Shown here: piece by piece, positions 1 to 10,989 of the stretch
How the letters are laid out: each line of letters starts with the position of its first letter
Numbering within the stretch: the stretch's first letter is position 1
Assembly (NCBI GenBank): GCA_016808115.1
Contig: JAEQBH010005430.1
Span: forward strand, 1 to 64,000
Direction: 5' to 3'
Length of the DNA: 64,000 bases
Origin: Tetrastigma voinierianum
Lineage: Eukaryota > Streptophyta > Magnoliopsida > Vitales > Vitaceae
Notes under the pieces: model-generated
Seen by the model: only the letters and a program-made list of their open reading frames with translations
Told to the model about the DNA's origin: nothing
Databases searched by the model: none
Program-made: the position numbers and the translations under genes

Positions 1-142
1 AGCCTTGTGGATTTATGATAAGCCGAGCTCCTTGGTTCTTTCTTTATGATTCTGAGAGTAGGCGGTAGAAGAAATAAACCACAAAATTGTTATTTGAGCG
101 AAAGTAGAAGCTGTTCTTTATTAATAGATGCAATCACAGGGT

Positions 143-1332
143 TTATGGGTAAAACCGCTTGAGGCGCTCAGCATTCCAGGAGTGATGTAAGGTCTTTCCC
201 TCTTTCGTTTGAAGCTCATAGTTGCCAGGTCGGATTATCCGTGATACGTTATAGGGTTCTTCCCAATTGGGTCCAAGTTTCCTATGAGTGGGGTCTTTCC
301 TTGCAGACAGGAGTTTTTTGAGCACTAGGTGGCTGGGCTTAAAACTATTAGGCCCGACCTTTTGATCATAGTACCTTGCTGTTTTTCATTGGTAGTCCTC
401 GGCGCGTTTCAAAGCCTGTTCTCGCTTCTCCTCCAGGAGATCAAGGTTTAAGCGGAGAGACTCCTCATTGTGCTCGGCGTTTGCAAACTCGACCTTAGGT
501 GACACTAGCCTAACCTCGACAGGGGCTACCGCCTCAGTGCCAAATGTGGAGTTTCTCAAGTTGCAGACTTGCGTGTAGTTCTGTACTCCCATAGTACCTC
601 GAGGAGGTATTCTACCCATTTTCCCTTTAGGTTTTCCAACTTAGTCTTCAATGCGCATGAGAGTCCTTATAGTGACCTTGTCAGTTAGGCTACGGATGAC
701 ACACAGGGACGAATAGTAGTCATGATTCGAGCTCGGGCGCAAAGTTTTTAATTTCGGGGTTGTCAAACTACTTTCCATTATCGGATACAAAGCTTTTAAG
801 TTCGAGACTTGCATATTATGGAAGCGAAGGAAGTGCATTGCCTTTGCTCGGTCATTGTTGCTAATGGCTCGGCCTCTGCCTACTTAGTGAAGTAGTCCAC
901 TCTTACAATGGTGAACTTGCACTGGCCCCTCCCAACGGGTAGAGGCCCTAGTATGTCTAAACCCCACTGCTGAAAAGGCCAGGGGCTTATGATCGAGGTC
1001 AGTGGCTAGGATGGGAGGTGGGAGATCTTGGCATGCTCTTGACAGATTTTGCATTTTCTGACCAGTTCCATGGCGTCTTTGAGCATCGTGGGCCAATAAT
1101 ACCCTTGTCTTTGGGTTTTTCCTGCCAAGGTCCGAGCTCCGATATGGTTGCCACAGACGCCTTCGTGCACCTCTCTAAGTACATAGTTGGCATCTTCCTT
1201 TCCTATGCATTTGAGGAGGGGTGCAGAAAAACCTCGTTTATAAAGGGTCTCTCGTAAAAGATCGAATCTAGTTGACCTTGTTCTTAGTTTAGATTCCTCA
1301 TTCGGATCGCTTGACAATGTCTCGTTTAACAA
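143..1332 (-). pseudogene. Integrase of Tat-1 (zinc-binding, core and C-terminal parts)
   Basis: The frame at 1332-1006 carries the H2C2 zinc-binding domain: HEGVCGNH, then GYYWPTM and C-KICQEHAK. The catalytic core region (about 1000-640) is frameshifted and I cannot place all three acidic residues. At 619-386 the frame shows the conserved stretch after the core (TFGTEAVAPVEV). At 325-143 is the C-terminal module (KLGPNWEEPY, then SWNAERLKRFY), the usual end of Tat pol. The enzyme would insert element cDNA into the chromosome. At least three frames are needed to read it, so it is not functional. Confidence 0.85.
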
Positions 1333-1690
1333 GTAGTCCTAGATGGGGTCCATCCAGCTCGACGCAGTCATCACTGGGAAAATTTATTCGATGTTGATGT
1401 TTATTGAGGGCTCCAAGAGGTGCTCGACTGGTATCCTCCTATCCAGGTCTTCTAGCGGCCCAGCGGTCTGCTAACTTTGCGGGACATCCGCTTTGTGAGA
1501 TTTTCGCCCTTGGGGACATTATTTGACGAACCCGTGCGAATTTTTAAAGCGGATCGTGCGCTTTTTGAGTAAGGATGTTTTTCACCTGGCCATTAGGAAT
1601 CTTCTATCTGCTTCACCTTAGCGGGAATCGGCGCATACCTGGTTGGTCGGCTTCCATGGGTGGGCAAAGGGTTAAGCCGGTGTTTGCCTT
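1333..1690 (-). pseudogene. End of the second RNase H domain and linker to integrase, Tat-1
   Basis: Translated pieces resemble the end of the archaeal-type RNase H of Tat elements: VPKGENL followed by AKLADRW, matching the usual 'P-x-EN-x-x-ADALAKLA' ending, then RRIPVEHLLEPS and SWMDPI before integrase. Several frames are needed. The part upstream of about 1660 is missing here and reappears at about 9.32-9.45 kb, which shows that the block between is an insertion. The exact junction is uncertain by some tens of bases because the reading is poor on both sides. Confidence 0.65.
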
Positions 1691-3159
1691 TTTCTATATA
1701 GACTAAACCTCAGTGTACATAGTTACGAAACCTTACACTTACTCTTGCACGAAATTGTCACTTTGGATAAATTTGCTTAATTAAATACATCTGTCTTCAT
1801 GTTTAGGATTTTAAAGTGGGTTTAGTCTATGACCTTTACAAGTGCACAAGTCATACAAGTAGTAAAATGGATGTAAAGTCGGGTATCTAAATTCCCATAG
1901 AGATTGATATGAATTAGAGATCAGTACTGACTCTTTTGAAGTTCTATGCTATTTGAATTTAAAGAATTTGATATTGAAAATTTGTCTAAAATGATATATC
2001 CTAGACTATTGACTAAAAATGAAATTGGAATAACTGAAATCAACTAAAAATATAAGAACTAAATCTTGGATCTAATCGTTCCTGTGAAAGACGAAAACTA
2101 TTAGTGAATTCTGATAAGCAGTCGATTCCTGCATGAAAGTACGCTATATTGTATTGATGGATGCGGATTTGCCCGGGAAATGCCTAAATATTTGCGGTTG
2201 GATTTCTCCACATTCGCTGGTTAGAAACTCTTGCTTCTCTCGAAATCAAGATTTAACCGATTACTTGTATTTACGCGCTTTTCTTGCAAGATATGGGTAT
2301 TTTCTTTCTGTCACCATACCCATTTCTTGATGGCTATGAGTGCTGCATTTCCTTCTCGAGATTGATTGCAAAGTTTCTCACAACTTAATTGGTGAAGCAT
2401 CCTTGGTCACATTAGTTTAGTCCTTTCCCTTGATTAGATCTAAGCTAGCAAGGGTTGGGCTTTAGATTAAGGTGAACTCTGATTATTTAGATTGTTAAAT
2501 ACTCCCCTCGACTTCAATTATGAGCGAATGGGGGATTTATCAAAATTAACTTTCGAGCTCGACGGAGTTCATCAATGGTAGTAACATGCAGGAAAGAATG
2601 CTCGTCTCGGAATCTCCATCTTTGTCACGCGAGGGCATCACAAATCAGGCAAGATACATTCCCTCGAAATGGTATTGATTTTTCTGCATTTGGGAACTTA
2701 TCACAACACCAAACAAGTAAATCACTACCCAAAATAACGTTCTCAGTTTTTGCGAAAAATTTGTAACTAACTATAATTCAAATCCAATGGCTGCGTTCCA
2801 ATTATTGCATTACGATTAAAGAAATGGAGTCTGAGTCACTATCTGACCACTATGCTCATAATGGCGAGAAAAAATGAACTCGAAATTTGTCCGATTTCAT
2901 AAATTTTCAACGACAATTTTAAGAAGAAAATAACATAAATAAAATTTCAGCTCTAAACGTTTATGCACAGTTAGCAGAAATAGATCCAGAAATGAATTAA
3001 AAAAATAAAAATGAAAATAAAGAAAATTCTACTCACAAACTATACAGGTTCCTCTTGCGTTTCCCCTTTTACGGTAGTGAAAACGGAAGCTGCTACTATT
3101 CTGTCTGTTATATTATCTAAGTAGATCAGAAATGCTCAGTCAGTTAAAGCCAGTTGCTA

Positions 3160-4091
3160 TCGCGACCTCGGGTTGATGTCGCGACATGGATTTCCCTTTA
3201 TTACTCTTGTTCAGTCGCGACCTTGTTGCTTTTGTTGCGACCAGATTCCTTGCTGCTGCTTGGATTAATGGTCACGACATCGTTTGTAGTCGACCTTGTT
3301 TGCTCAGTGTTTCTCAAGAGTTGATGTCGACCCGCGGTTTCATGTCGCGACAGCGTTGTCTTTCTCTTCTTCGGCGAGTCCGCGACCTCGATTATGAATC
3401 GGGACTTCTCTTCCTTTTTGCGGCGCACGTCGCGACGGTTTAGGTTGCGACCATTACGTTTGTAGAGTGACTTGGTCGTGACTTTCTTTTACAGTCCCGC
3501 GACCTTGTTGGTGGTCTTACGCCTTCATAGGTTTCCAAATTTAGAGTCGCGACCTGGTGATGTCGCGACCTCTTTGATGTTCATTTCTCTTCTTACGGTG
3601 CAACCTCAGTTCTTTGTTGCAACCCGATTTCCTCCTTCAACCTCTATTCTAGGTCGCGACCTCATGGCGATGTGCGTGACCTCATGTTGCTTCTTTTGGT
3701 TGCATGTAGTCTAATTGCTCAAAAGTAGTTGCGACTGGATTTCTTACCTTTCGATTCTTCTTGGTGTGACTGAATAGGTAATTTACGACATCGTTTGTGG
3801 TCTTGATTAATAAATGGTCGTAACTTCAGTTTCTTGGCAAGGACTTCGTTTGGCTTCGCTTCAGGTTGCGACCTCCCTTTTTGTTCTTCAACTTTTAATT
3901 TGGTTGCAACTTCAATCTTCCTGTTGAGACTCCAGTTCCAGTTTTTATGTCACGACCTCAACAGCACGTCGTGACCTCAAATGGAGCCCTTCATTTAAAA
4001 ACTAGTTGCAACCTCATTTTCTTGCAGAGATTTCCCTTGTGGTTTCATTGATGGATCCACGTCGCGACATAAGATTGACGTCGCGACCTCA
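3160..4091. repeat. Interspersed array of the palindrome GTCGCGAC in LTR E
   Basis: About 23 copies of GTCGCGACCTC or close variants are spaced irregularly (roughly 12-90 bp). Clear full copies are at 3547, 3561, 3650 and 4078. Two more lie on the far side of del1 at about 8892 and 8921, so the array originally ran across the del1 insertion site. The core TCGCGA is self-complementary. Many variants differ by CpG-to-TpG or CpA changes (GTTGCGACC, GTCACGACC, GTTGCAACC), as expected from decay of methylated CpG. The spacing is too irregular for a minisatellite. Confidence 0.85.
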
Positions 4092-4661
4092 TGTAAAACC
4101 CAAGAAAAATTCAATTTTTCTGAAAAAGGGTAAAACGGTAATTTCGGTTGAAAACTGGAATTTCTCTAGATCTCGAATGATGAAACGGACTGCGCTGTTA
4201 AATTCATCTCGCGAAATCTAGTAACCCAGAAAAGTTTCGTCGAATTACGACGGTCAAGGAATATTTCACGATTTTAAGGTGATAAGTCGTCGATGACTTC
4301 GAGGACTAGATTTTTACGAAAATCTCGGTGAAATGACTTGGGTTAAGTTCATTTAAAATAATTGAGCGAAAAGAAATAAATTGTTTCGGGAGGTAAACGG
4401 ACCAGATAAAAGCAATATGAATAAAGTATCAAGATAATAATAATAATAATAATAATAATATAATAATAATAATAAAATGGAAAAAATCAAAATAAAAAGG
4501 GAGGAGACGGAGGAGGGGAGGGAGAGAGCGTGGAGGAGAGAGGAGAGATATTTTTATTTTTATTTTTTCTTCTCTTCGTTTCTTTCTCAGATCTATGAAA
4601 ATCGGACCGTAGGTTTTTGTCGGGGCTGAAGGCAAAGTTGATCCATACGACGAGAGCTAAG
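4092..4661 (+). repeat. Truncated 5' LTR of del1
   Basis: It aligns with 44800-45320 (del2) and, from about 4345, with 6447-6770 (the 3' LTR of del1). Shared blocks are AGAAATAAATTGTTTCGG, a TAA-type microsatellite, GAGAGATATTTTTATTTTTA and AGATCTATGAAAATCGGA. Homology stops at about 4661, within GACGAGAGCTA. About 2 kb of LTR present in the 3' copy is missing, so the junction runs straight into the primer-site leader. Confidence 0.8.
4436..4477. repeat. TAA microsatellite inside the del-family LTR
   Basis: A run of TAA units lies at the same LTR position as runs at 6528-6600 and 45107-45168. Length and composition differ among the three copies, so the tract is an inherited, unstable part of this LTR family. 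The short open frames here are artefacts of this run. Confidence 0.9.
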
Positions 4662-4709
4662 GTAAACGATTACCTTGGGAGCTCGGTGGGTGTAGTTATA
4701 AGTGTAGTC

Positions 4710-5040
4710 TGATACCAGCTTCACAGCTTGGTATCAGAGCTTAGGTATACGAATACCTAGGGCTCGGTTGGGCATCAACAGGTTTGGTCCGATACCGACC
4801 TGACTTGGTATCGAATTTAAGATTTATCACGATTACCTCTAAGCGTCTTTGGGCATGGGCTAGGTTATCGGTTGTAGTGTAGTGCTTGGTTAGGATTGCA
4901 CGGGCTTGAAATCGTGCGGCTTCACGGCAGTATCGGAGCAGCGTATCACGACTACCTGGGGGCTTGAGGGACATGGGCTTAGGCCATTGCTATTGCGGTG
5001 AAATTGATACTAGCGTCATAGCTTGGTATCGGAGTTTAGG
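4710..5040 (+). promoter_or_regulatory. Primer-binding site of del1 with repeated hairpin leader
   Basis: TGGTATCAGAGC at 4729-4740 is the standard plant initiator-methionine tRNA primer site of del elements. PBS-like copies follow at 4806 (TGGTATCGAA), about 4929 (CAGTATCGGAGC) and 5024 (TGGTATCGGAG), spaced about 77, 123 and 95 bp. Each is followed by a degenerate 'TTAGGT-ACGAATACCTAGG' segment, so the leader is an imperfect tandem repeat. The first site is the 3' arm of an inverted repeat, TCTGATACC-AGCT / AGCT-T-GGTATCAGA, with loop TCAC. The copies at 4806 and 5024 keep the GATAC..GGTATC arms. Confidence 0.75.
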
Positions 5041-5599
5041 TACACGAATACCTAGGAGTTCATGGGACGGGTTTAGACCACTGCATGCATGGTGTGTTTC
5101 GTGTTGTGTTCGGATATGTGTTCCATGTTTGTGATTGTGTGATTGTGTGTTACACATTGCGTGGAAAACTTATACACGGTATGATGTATATGGGAAATGT
5201 GATTGCGTGGTTATTGCGCGGGAAAATTATATGCATGGCATAATGTATATAGGAAGAAGTGGAATGCTAAGATTAGGAACTATAACCTTAGGGGTTCGAA
5301 AATGAAATGAACCTGAAAGTGTTGAATTTTAGTGAAATAAATAAAAGTGGTTGCGAAGCGGCCGCAGCAGGCGATGGTAGTCGATTCATGGTTGTTAAGT
5401 CTATTAGTAATTGGCATGTGCATTACTAGTTAAGGCGAAATGAGAGATCGCAAAGTTTGTTGCCATTTGACATGTGTAGATGGCAAGTCGGGGGCCGGGA
5501 CGTGGGGTGGAGTCACGAGGTGCGAGCATGATATTTGACTAGTAGGCCTTTCTTCGAAGTAGTTGGGGTTCTGTTGCTACCATTAATACGGGCTAGTGT

Positions 5600-6290
5600 A
5601 GCTGGTAGTCAGGGAGGTCCGAGTAACCTTTTGAGGTTCAGGTCACATCATCCTCCGATGTTTATAGGGGGAGGGGATCCGATGATGGCAGACCATTGGT
5701 TCCGGCAGATTGAGAATGTATTGGAGGCTATGGATATTACCTTCGATGCGACCCAGTCGAGGGCTAGGCTGCGTTCCAACTAGGGTGAGTCCCAGGGTGT
5801 GTGGTGGGATTTGGAGTTGGAACTGCCCTAGGGATTTAGAGACAATGACTTGGGCGAGTTCCATGGGCTCTTTATGAGCAAGTATTTTCCGACTAACGCT
5901 AGACATGCCAAGGCTTGAGGTTCCTAGAGTTGGGCGAGGGAGCGATGGCGGTGATGGAGTACATGGCTAAATTCACTTTGAGTTGGCGTTTTGGTGATGA
6001 CTATGTGGCCACGGATATGGCCAGAGATGGAGATTTAGAGAATGGACTGAAGTTGTCGATCGGGAGCTTGGGTGTGGGCCTCCGCTTTCTGAGACATGGA
6101 CTCTATGGTTGAGACAACTCTGGCCATAGAAAGAGAGATGGATGAAGCACAAGGCATTCGAGATGAGAGTGTCGGTGGGAAGAGAAAGGAGGATCAGCCT
6201 TCTTCGAGTTTGGGCTTAGAGGTTAAGGCCTCTGGGAAAAGCCATTGTATGGAAAATTCTCCTCTAGGATCTAGGGTGAGAGTTGGTCAG
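5600..6290 (+). pseudogene. gag of del1
   Basis: In pieces across frames the translation reads HPPMFIGGGDP, HWFRQIENVLEAMDIT, VWWDLELELP, GEFHGLFMSKYFP, DDYVATDMA and AIEREMDEAQ, then KRKEDQPSSS. These are the ordered signature blocks of del/Tekay gag, the capsid protein that packages element RNA. The zinc knuckle expected after the serine-rich region is not seen; the sequence passes quickly to protease. Several stops and frameshifts are present. Confidence 0.85.
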
Positions 6291-6298
6291 ATATGGTA

Positions 6299-6400
6299 GA
6301 CATATCGGGTTTTGATGTCATTCTTGACATGGATGAGTTGACAACCCATCGGGTTGTCAGTGATTGTGATTTGAGGCGGGTTATCATACCAGACACGGTC
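6299..6400 (+). pseudogene. Protease C-terminal scrap of del1
   Basis: One frame reads DISGFDVILDMDELTTHRVV followed by a cysteine-aspartate pair and RRVI. This is the segment that links aspartic protease to RT in del-type pol ('GFDVILGMDWL' in the family). The catalytic Asp region upstream is not recognisable. About 40 bp further on the sequence switches to LTR, so everything downstream of protease has been deleted. Confidence 0.8.
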
Positions 6401-6446
6401 TTGGAGTTGTAGAAGGTAGCATATGCATGTGAGTGATGAGTATGTG

Positions 6447-8880
6447 AGTGAATTTAAAATAATTGAACTGAAAAGAAATAAATTGTTTCGGTATAAAAGC
6501 AGTTTAGAATGAATCAAGTATCCAAGATAATAATAATAATATTATAATAATAATAATAATATTATAATAATAATAATATTATTATTATAATAATAATAAA
6601 ATGAAAAAAATCAAAATAAAAAGGGGAACAGACGGACGTGAGGGAGAGGGCGTGGAGGAGAGAGGAGAGATATTTTTATTTTTATTTTTTCTTCTCTTTG
6701 TTTCTTTCTCAGATCTATGAAAATCGGACCGACAGGTTTTTGTCGGCTGAAGAGCCAAAGTTGATCCGTGCGGCGAGGCTGCGGCGTGGGCACCAAAATC
6801 TTGGAGTTTCGTCAAACTTCATGAGGTAGGGAATTTTCCTACTTGTGTTATTTCTAGCTAAAGGCTATTTAATGGTTTGAAATTGGCTTAGAGGTCGTGA
6901 AAGGCCGTAAATTTCAGTCCTCAAATTTTTGGACTGAGTGTAAGAATTTTTAGGAATTTTTAGGACTATTTTTAGACAGTCCGGGCTGAATTTCGGAATT
7001 TGTTTTGAGCGATTCGAAATGAATTTTGAGGCTGTTTTAAGCGATCATGAAGTAATTTTAGGACGGCTATTTTCAGGCGATCCTAGGATGTGGTGATGTT
7101 TGGTTTGCTCTCGGGTTGATGTCTTCGGGTTTTGTGGTGTGTTTTGGTATCACAATATTTGGTGATGAACTGTGAAGGGACCAAGAGGTGCCCTGTTTTA
7201 TATGAGTTCGAGATTTGGGCCATTTTGTGTGTTATTACTAGAAAATGTGTATGGTTGAGTGATTCAAAATGAATTGCTCGTGTTTGTTAATTAGCCCATG
7301 TGAGCTAATTTTGGTGTAATTGATTGTGAATTTGCGTAACATGTTTTATGTGATTTAATTATGTTAATATATATGCATGTGAATATATTAGCATAAATGT
7401 GTTGGAATTGGCATCATGCATTCCATATGCACTGGGGTAACCTAGAAATTAGGTGTGAGTGCATAGTTGAGATCGACCTTTCTTGTGTTAGGTGTTTGAT
7501 GGTGTGTCGTGAGTACGGTTGTGGATCAACACACGGCGTGGGGTGTGAGTTAGTGGAAACGATTATTAAGACAACGTCCAAAATGAGTTGCGTGTTTAAG
7601 AAAATAGAGTAAGCATTGGAACATATGCCTTGGGGACACCCTAGAGCAATGGAGTGAGTCACTGAGTGGTTTCTTGAGAAATTGTTCAGAGGGTTGACCC
7701 GACAATATTATTTGCTCCAGTGTGTCCACATATACATCGGAGGGTTGTCCATATAATATCAATGCGTCGAACGAATTGATATACAACGGAATAATATCAT
7801 CGTTGGAGTCGCGAATTGATATACATCAGTTGTCCATTTCAAAATAGATTATCGAGTCTGTCCACTATTTATATCGAAGGGTTATCCACGGTTAGAAACA
7901 AATACCTTTGTTTGGAAATGGTTTTCATTCATGGCAGAATGCATGTTTGAGGGAGTCAGTGAGAACTCGGCGTATGGGTGTAGGGCTTGCGATATCATAG
8001 TTACGTATGGGTGTAAGAGACATGCGGTATCACACGAGAAAAGTTATGTTGCCCCGAAAGAAGACACCGCGGTCATGTTTATCCACATAGACTTGGGTTA
8101 TGCGGTAGGAGTCGGGTTGACTTTGGATTTGTTGCCCATTGACACTTGCATTGGGTAATGGAGCGTGAGGCTCGATACTTGGGTCACGTTGGTAATACCG
8201 GTGCGGTTATCCTGATTAGGCGTATGCATGTGGGAGCGAGTGGTGGTGACTCAGGATATATTACTCAGTAAATGTTAATTGATGGAGCGCGAGCTCGAAT
8301 TTTATGGGGCATGTTGAGTCGAGTCTCATTCATGGCATGTAGACATTCGGGTAGACATGTATGTGCGCTTGGATGTGCGTTTGATTATGCAACCATTGGA
8401 TGTGCACTTAGGTGGGGAGGTAGCCCTTGTAGAATTATCACTCTTGGGCTTTGCTCACCCGTCGTGGGACTGCTTCGGTGGGTCCCGGGTGTAGACGGGT
8501 GACCCGCATTCGAGACCGCACATGAAGAAAATGCGACTGTGGCTTTGATTTTGTATAATATGTATTAGAATGTGGTAATTTTAATATATGTTTGTATAAA
8601 GAGTAATTTATTAACTCTTGAACTATTGTAGATAGTTGATGTATTTGGGATATATTTTGTGAGTATTGATGCAGGGGCCCAAGTGGCCATTATATTACTA
8701 TGTAAGCCACATTATTGGTCATTGTGAATTGTTTGAGGCAGGTTTGTATTTGGGTAGAGCTCCCCGAACAAGGAGACTCTGCGGGTTTTGGAAATGAATG
8801 TCCGTGGGTTGCAGACATCCCTGATTATTCCAGCGGAGTTGACGGGTTGTCAACGAACTCCCCGGTTTTGGGGCGTCACA
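6447..8880 (+). repeat. 3' LTR of del1, lacking its first ~250 bp
   Basis: From AATTTAAAATAATTGAACTG onward it matches the 5' LTR (4349-4660) and then the del2 LTR (45260-45640: CGTCAAACTTC, CTTGTGTTATTTCTA, AATTTTTGGA). It ends GGGGCGTCACA at 8880, next to the target duplication. No gene is seen in it. Short repeats of 'GGTTGTCCA' and 'AATTGATATACA' occur at about 7690-7880. Confidence 0.8.
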
Positions 8881-9319
8881 CCTCAGTTATATTCAATTGG
8901 CGTCGCGACCTCAGAGTGGTGTCGCGATCGGAGATTCTTCTTTGAATATTTCCTTTAGTCTCAACCACACTTCCTTTGTCGTAACTTCTTTCCTTGTTGC
9001 TTTGGTAATTACGGTCTAAGCCTAACTTTGATACGACTTCGTTTGAATAAACCGTCCTATTTTCTTCGTCAAAGGAGTTTACGGTCCTGATGTCGTAACT
9101 TGGAATTAACTGAACAAACAGCTTCTTGTTGCGACTCAGGCTTCGATTGGACTTCATTTGCTTATAGGGTGATCTCTCTTACGGTTTCTTTGGGATTTTC
9201 TTATGTTGTATTTTTACGCAAAATTAAATTTGAGTAAAATATCCACACACGCATCTGAATCAACATTTATCTTGTAATATGCTCTCAAAAAAAGGATGAA
9301 AAATCAAATGAGTTTTGGA

Positions 9320-9640
9320 CTCATCATGACAATGACGACTTCATATTAAACCGTTGTGGAGGCACGGACGAATCTAAGTGCATATTCACGTTGATCCATC
9401 AAAAATTAGAATCAAACTGCAGCCTTGAGTGTTAATTGTACATCTCTACGAACAACCTCTAGATGGGGAAGTCGGGCGTAGGCTCGGTGTTTAAGTAGGC
9501 TACGTAAGTGTGATTCTATGATGAAATGCGCGACACTTGTCCTTTGATCGCTATTCTTGGCTTGTACCTAATGTCGAACTCACTCAGCTATATGGCCCAT
9601 CTTACCTGTCTTCCTGAGGTTTATGGTTTATGCAGTATTT
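9320..9640 (-). pseudogene. RNase H end and start of second RNase H, Tat-1
   Basis: Minus-strand frames read LSEFDIRYKP-x-IAIKGQV near 9590-9520, the usual end of the Tat RNase H, then FLMDQREYALRFVRAS and YEVVI (9430-9340). The latter matches the family block 'ISPEG-x-EYALRF-x-RA-NNEAEYEALI' of the second RNase H. The domain stops where LTR E begins and resumes at about 1.69 kb. Confidence 0.75.
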
Positions 9641-9649
9641 GCTTCATTG

Positions 9650-10560
9650 GGTGTTCTGTTGGAATCTTGATGGTGTGAGCTTGGAAGTATAATTGATCTT
9701 CTAACATTTCTGTCGCCAATGTTAGAACTAGCTTCTCCATCTTCGGGATACCTTTCCTCTGCTCCTCAGCTCGGTGCGATAATATTTAAATTTCATTCAA
9801 CGCTCATCCCTTTACGACCACGGGGACACTAGTCGAGGGGTGGAAGCGGCTAAGTGGGGCGTAAGGAGTTCCCCACTTGGAGGGGTTTACCGAATAGGAG
9901 GCTTGAAGTGGAGTTTTAAGCGAGAGCGCCTCTTCACGGTGGGCATCTGGTGGAGGCCTTTTTGGGAGCTTGAGAAGAAAGTGACACTTTTCATTGGATC
10001 TGGACCTGACGACTCATAGTAGCTATTCTCTCGATCCAGTGACTGAATTTCTTTAAGTGTTTGAGGGTGGTTGTGACTCTAGCCACGGCTTTTATCTTAT
10101 GCAGGATTTGCCTCTATTCCTTGGTGATGACTATGAAACCCCATGTGAACTTCCTATGGAGACTTAGCTTTACTTGGTTGGGTTTAACTATCTGTAATCG
10201 CCGAGGACTGAGATGATTCAGCTGGGTGTTACGTGGAGCTTGGCGCGTGACTTCACCGGCGCGCCAATACCGTCTATGTATACTTCCATGGATGCTCAAT
10301 ATGTTTTAGGAACATTATGTTTGACCTTTGATAGGTGGCCCCGGCGTTCTTGACCCAAAGGCATCACGATATGATGCATTCTGTGGGTCTGGACGGGTCT
10401 TCTCTTGATGACCAGGTCCATTACGATATGATTATAACGAAGGCATCCATGAGTTGAGGCTCGTGGCGACGAGTGGCATCCACTATGAAGTGATAAGCGA
10501 GGGAAGTATCTTGGAGTAGCCGGAGTTAATCGATAAAGTCAATCAGTCGCCATTTGCCAT
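9650..10560 (-). pseudogene. Reverse transcriptase of Tat-1
   Basis: Recognisable in order on the minus strand: FIVDATRRHEPQLMDAF (family 'LVDATAGHE-L-F-DAFSGYHQI'), VKNAGATYQR, HIEHPWKYT, and HQGIEANP. The catalytic YVDD box is lost through frameshifts. The enzyme would copy element RNA into DNA. It lies between protease (about 11.3 kb) and RNase H (about 9.6 kb), as in an intact Tat pol. Confidence 0.8.
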
Positions 10561-10989
10561 TTTCATTTGCCTTCAAGGAACTTCATTATGACGTTCGGGA
10601 TAATTTTACTCTCGGATAGCTGAGCTTGGAGGAGTTTGCTAACCTCTTCGTTGTCCTTCTACCTTTGCAGGGCAAAACTTTTCTTTACATTTTTGATGGG
10701 TTTGAAGGAGGAATGACGTCGAAACATGGGTGATAACTAATGGAATTAAATTCTCATGTACTCTTGCTTCCAGAGAATACTTCCACATTTTGCTTTGAAA
10801 GCGCGAATGAGGAGGTCTTTAGAAAAACCTGGATCCGTGTATCACGAGGTGCAGTGATGGATTAAGTTGTATTGGTTCTAGCTCTTCGAGGCATAGGTTG
10901 ATTGTTCATTTCTCATGTTAAGCTCTCCATTGGATCACAAATCAGCTGCACTACATTTGTTGACGCAGTAGCGCTCCTGGCATTTGCCT

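Larger units (their letters stand above)
4092..8880 (+). mobile_element. del/Tekay-type Ty3/gypsy element del1, internally deleted, TSD CCTCA
   Basis: The element starts TGTAAAACCC and ends GGGGCGTCACA. It is flanked by the perfect 5-bp duplication CCTCA at 4087-4091 and 8881-8885. Order: truncated 5' LTR, methionine-type primer site, repeated leader, gag, a scrap of protease, then a 3' LTR lacking its first ~250 bp. RT, RNase H and integrase are absent. It sits inside the TCGCGAC array of LTR E, which continues on both sides. The gag and protease match the chromovirus del/Tekay group. The large deletions suggest unequal or illegitimate recombination after insertion. Confidence 0.88.
1690..9310 (-). 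mobile_element. Athila-type LTR E inserted in Tat-1 and itself split by del1
   Basis: This block separates the two halves of the Tat-1 second RNase H. Without del1 (4092-8880) it is about 2.8 kb and has no coding potential I recognise. Near its left end (about 1877-1902) is the 'GTCG-x-AT-x-CCCA-x-AG' type motif that LTRs B and D also carry near their left ends (62076, 48349). It also holds an array of a short CG palindrome, as those LTRs do. This suggests a solo LTR of an Athila-type element in minus orientation. The borders are approximate and no clean target duplication was found. A 12-bp inverted repeat lies at 1698-1709 and 1819-1830. Confidence 0.5.

Noticed and set aside
3160..4091. 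CRISPR-like array (short palindromic repeats with unique spacers)
   Set aside because: Spacing is irregular, units are degenerate, no cas genes are present, and the setting is a plant LTR.
4429..4635. Small leucine- and arginine-rich frames in the del LTRs (also 6585-6829)
   Set aside because: They come from the TAA microsatellite and a purine-rich strip; no conservation of frame between copies.
4729..5034. tRNA genes suggested by the GGTATC hairpins
   Set aside because: No complete cloverleaf or A and B boxes; the hairpins are explained as primer-site repeats.
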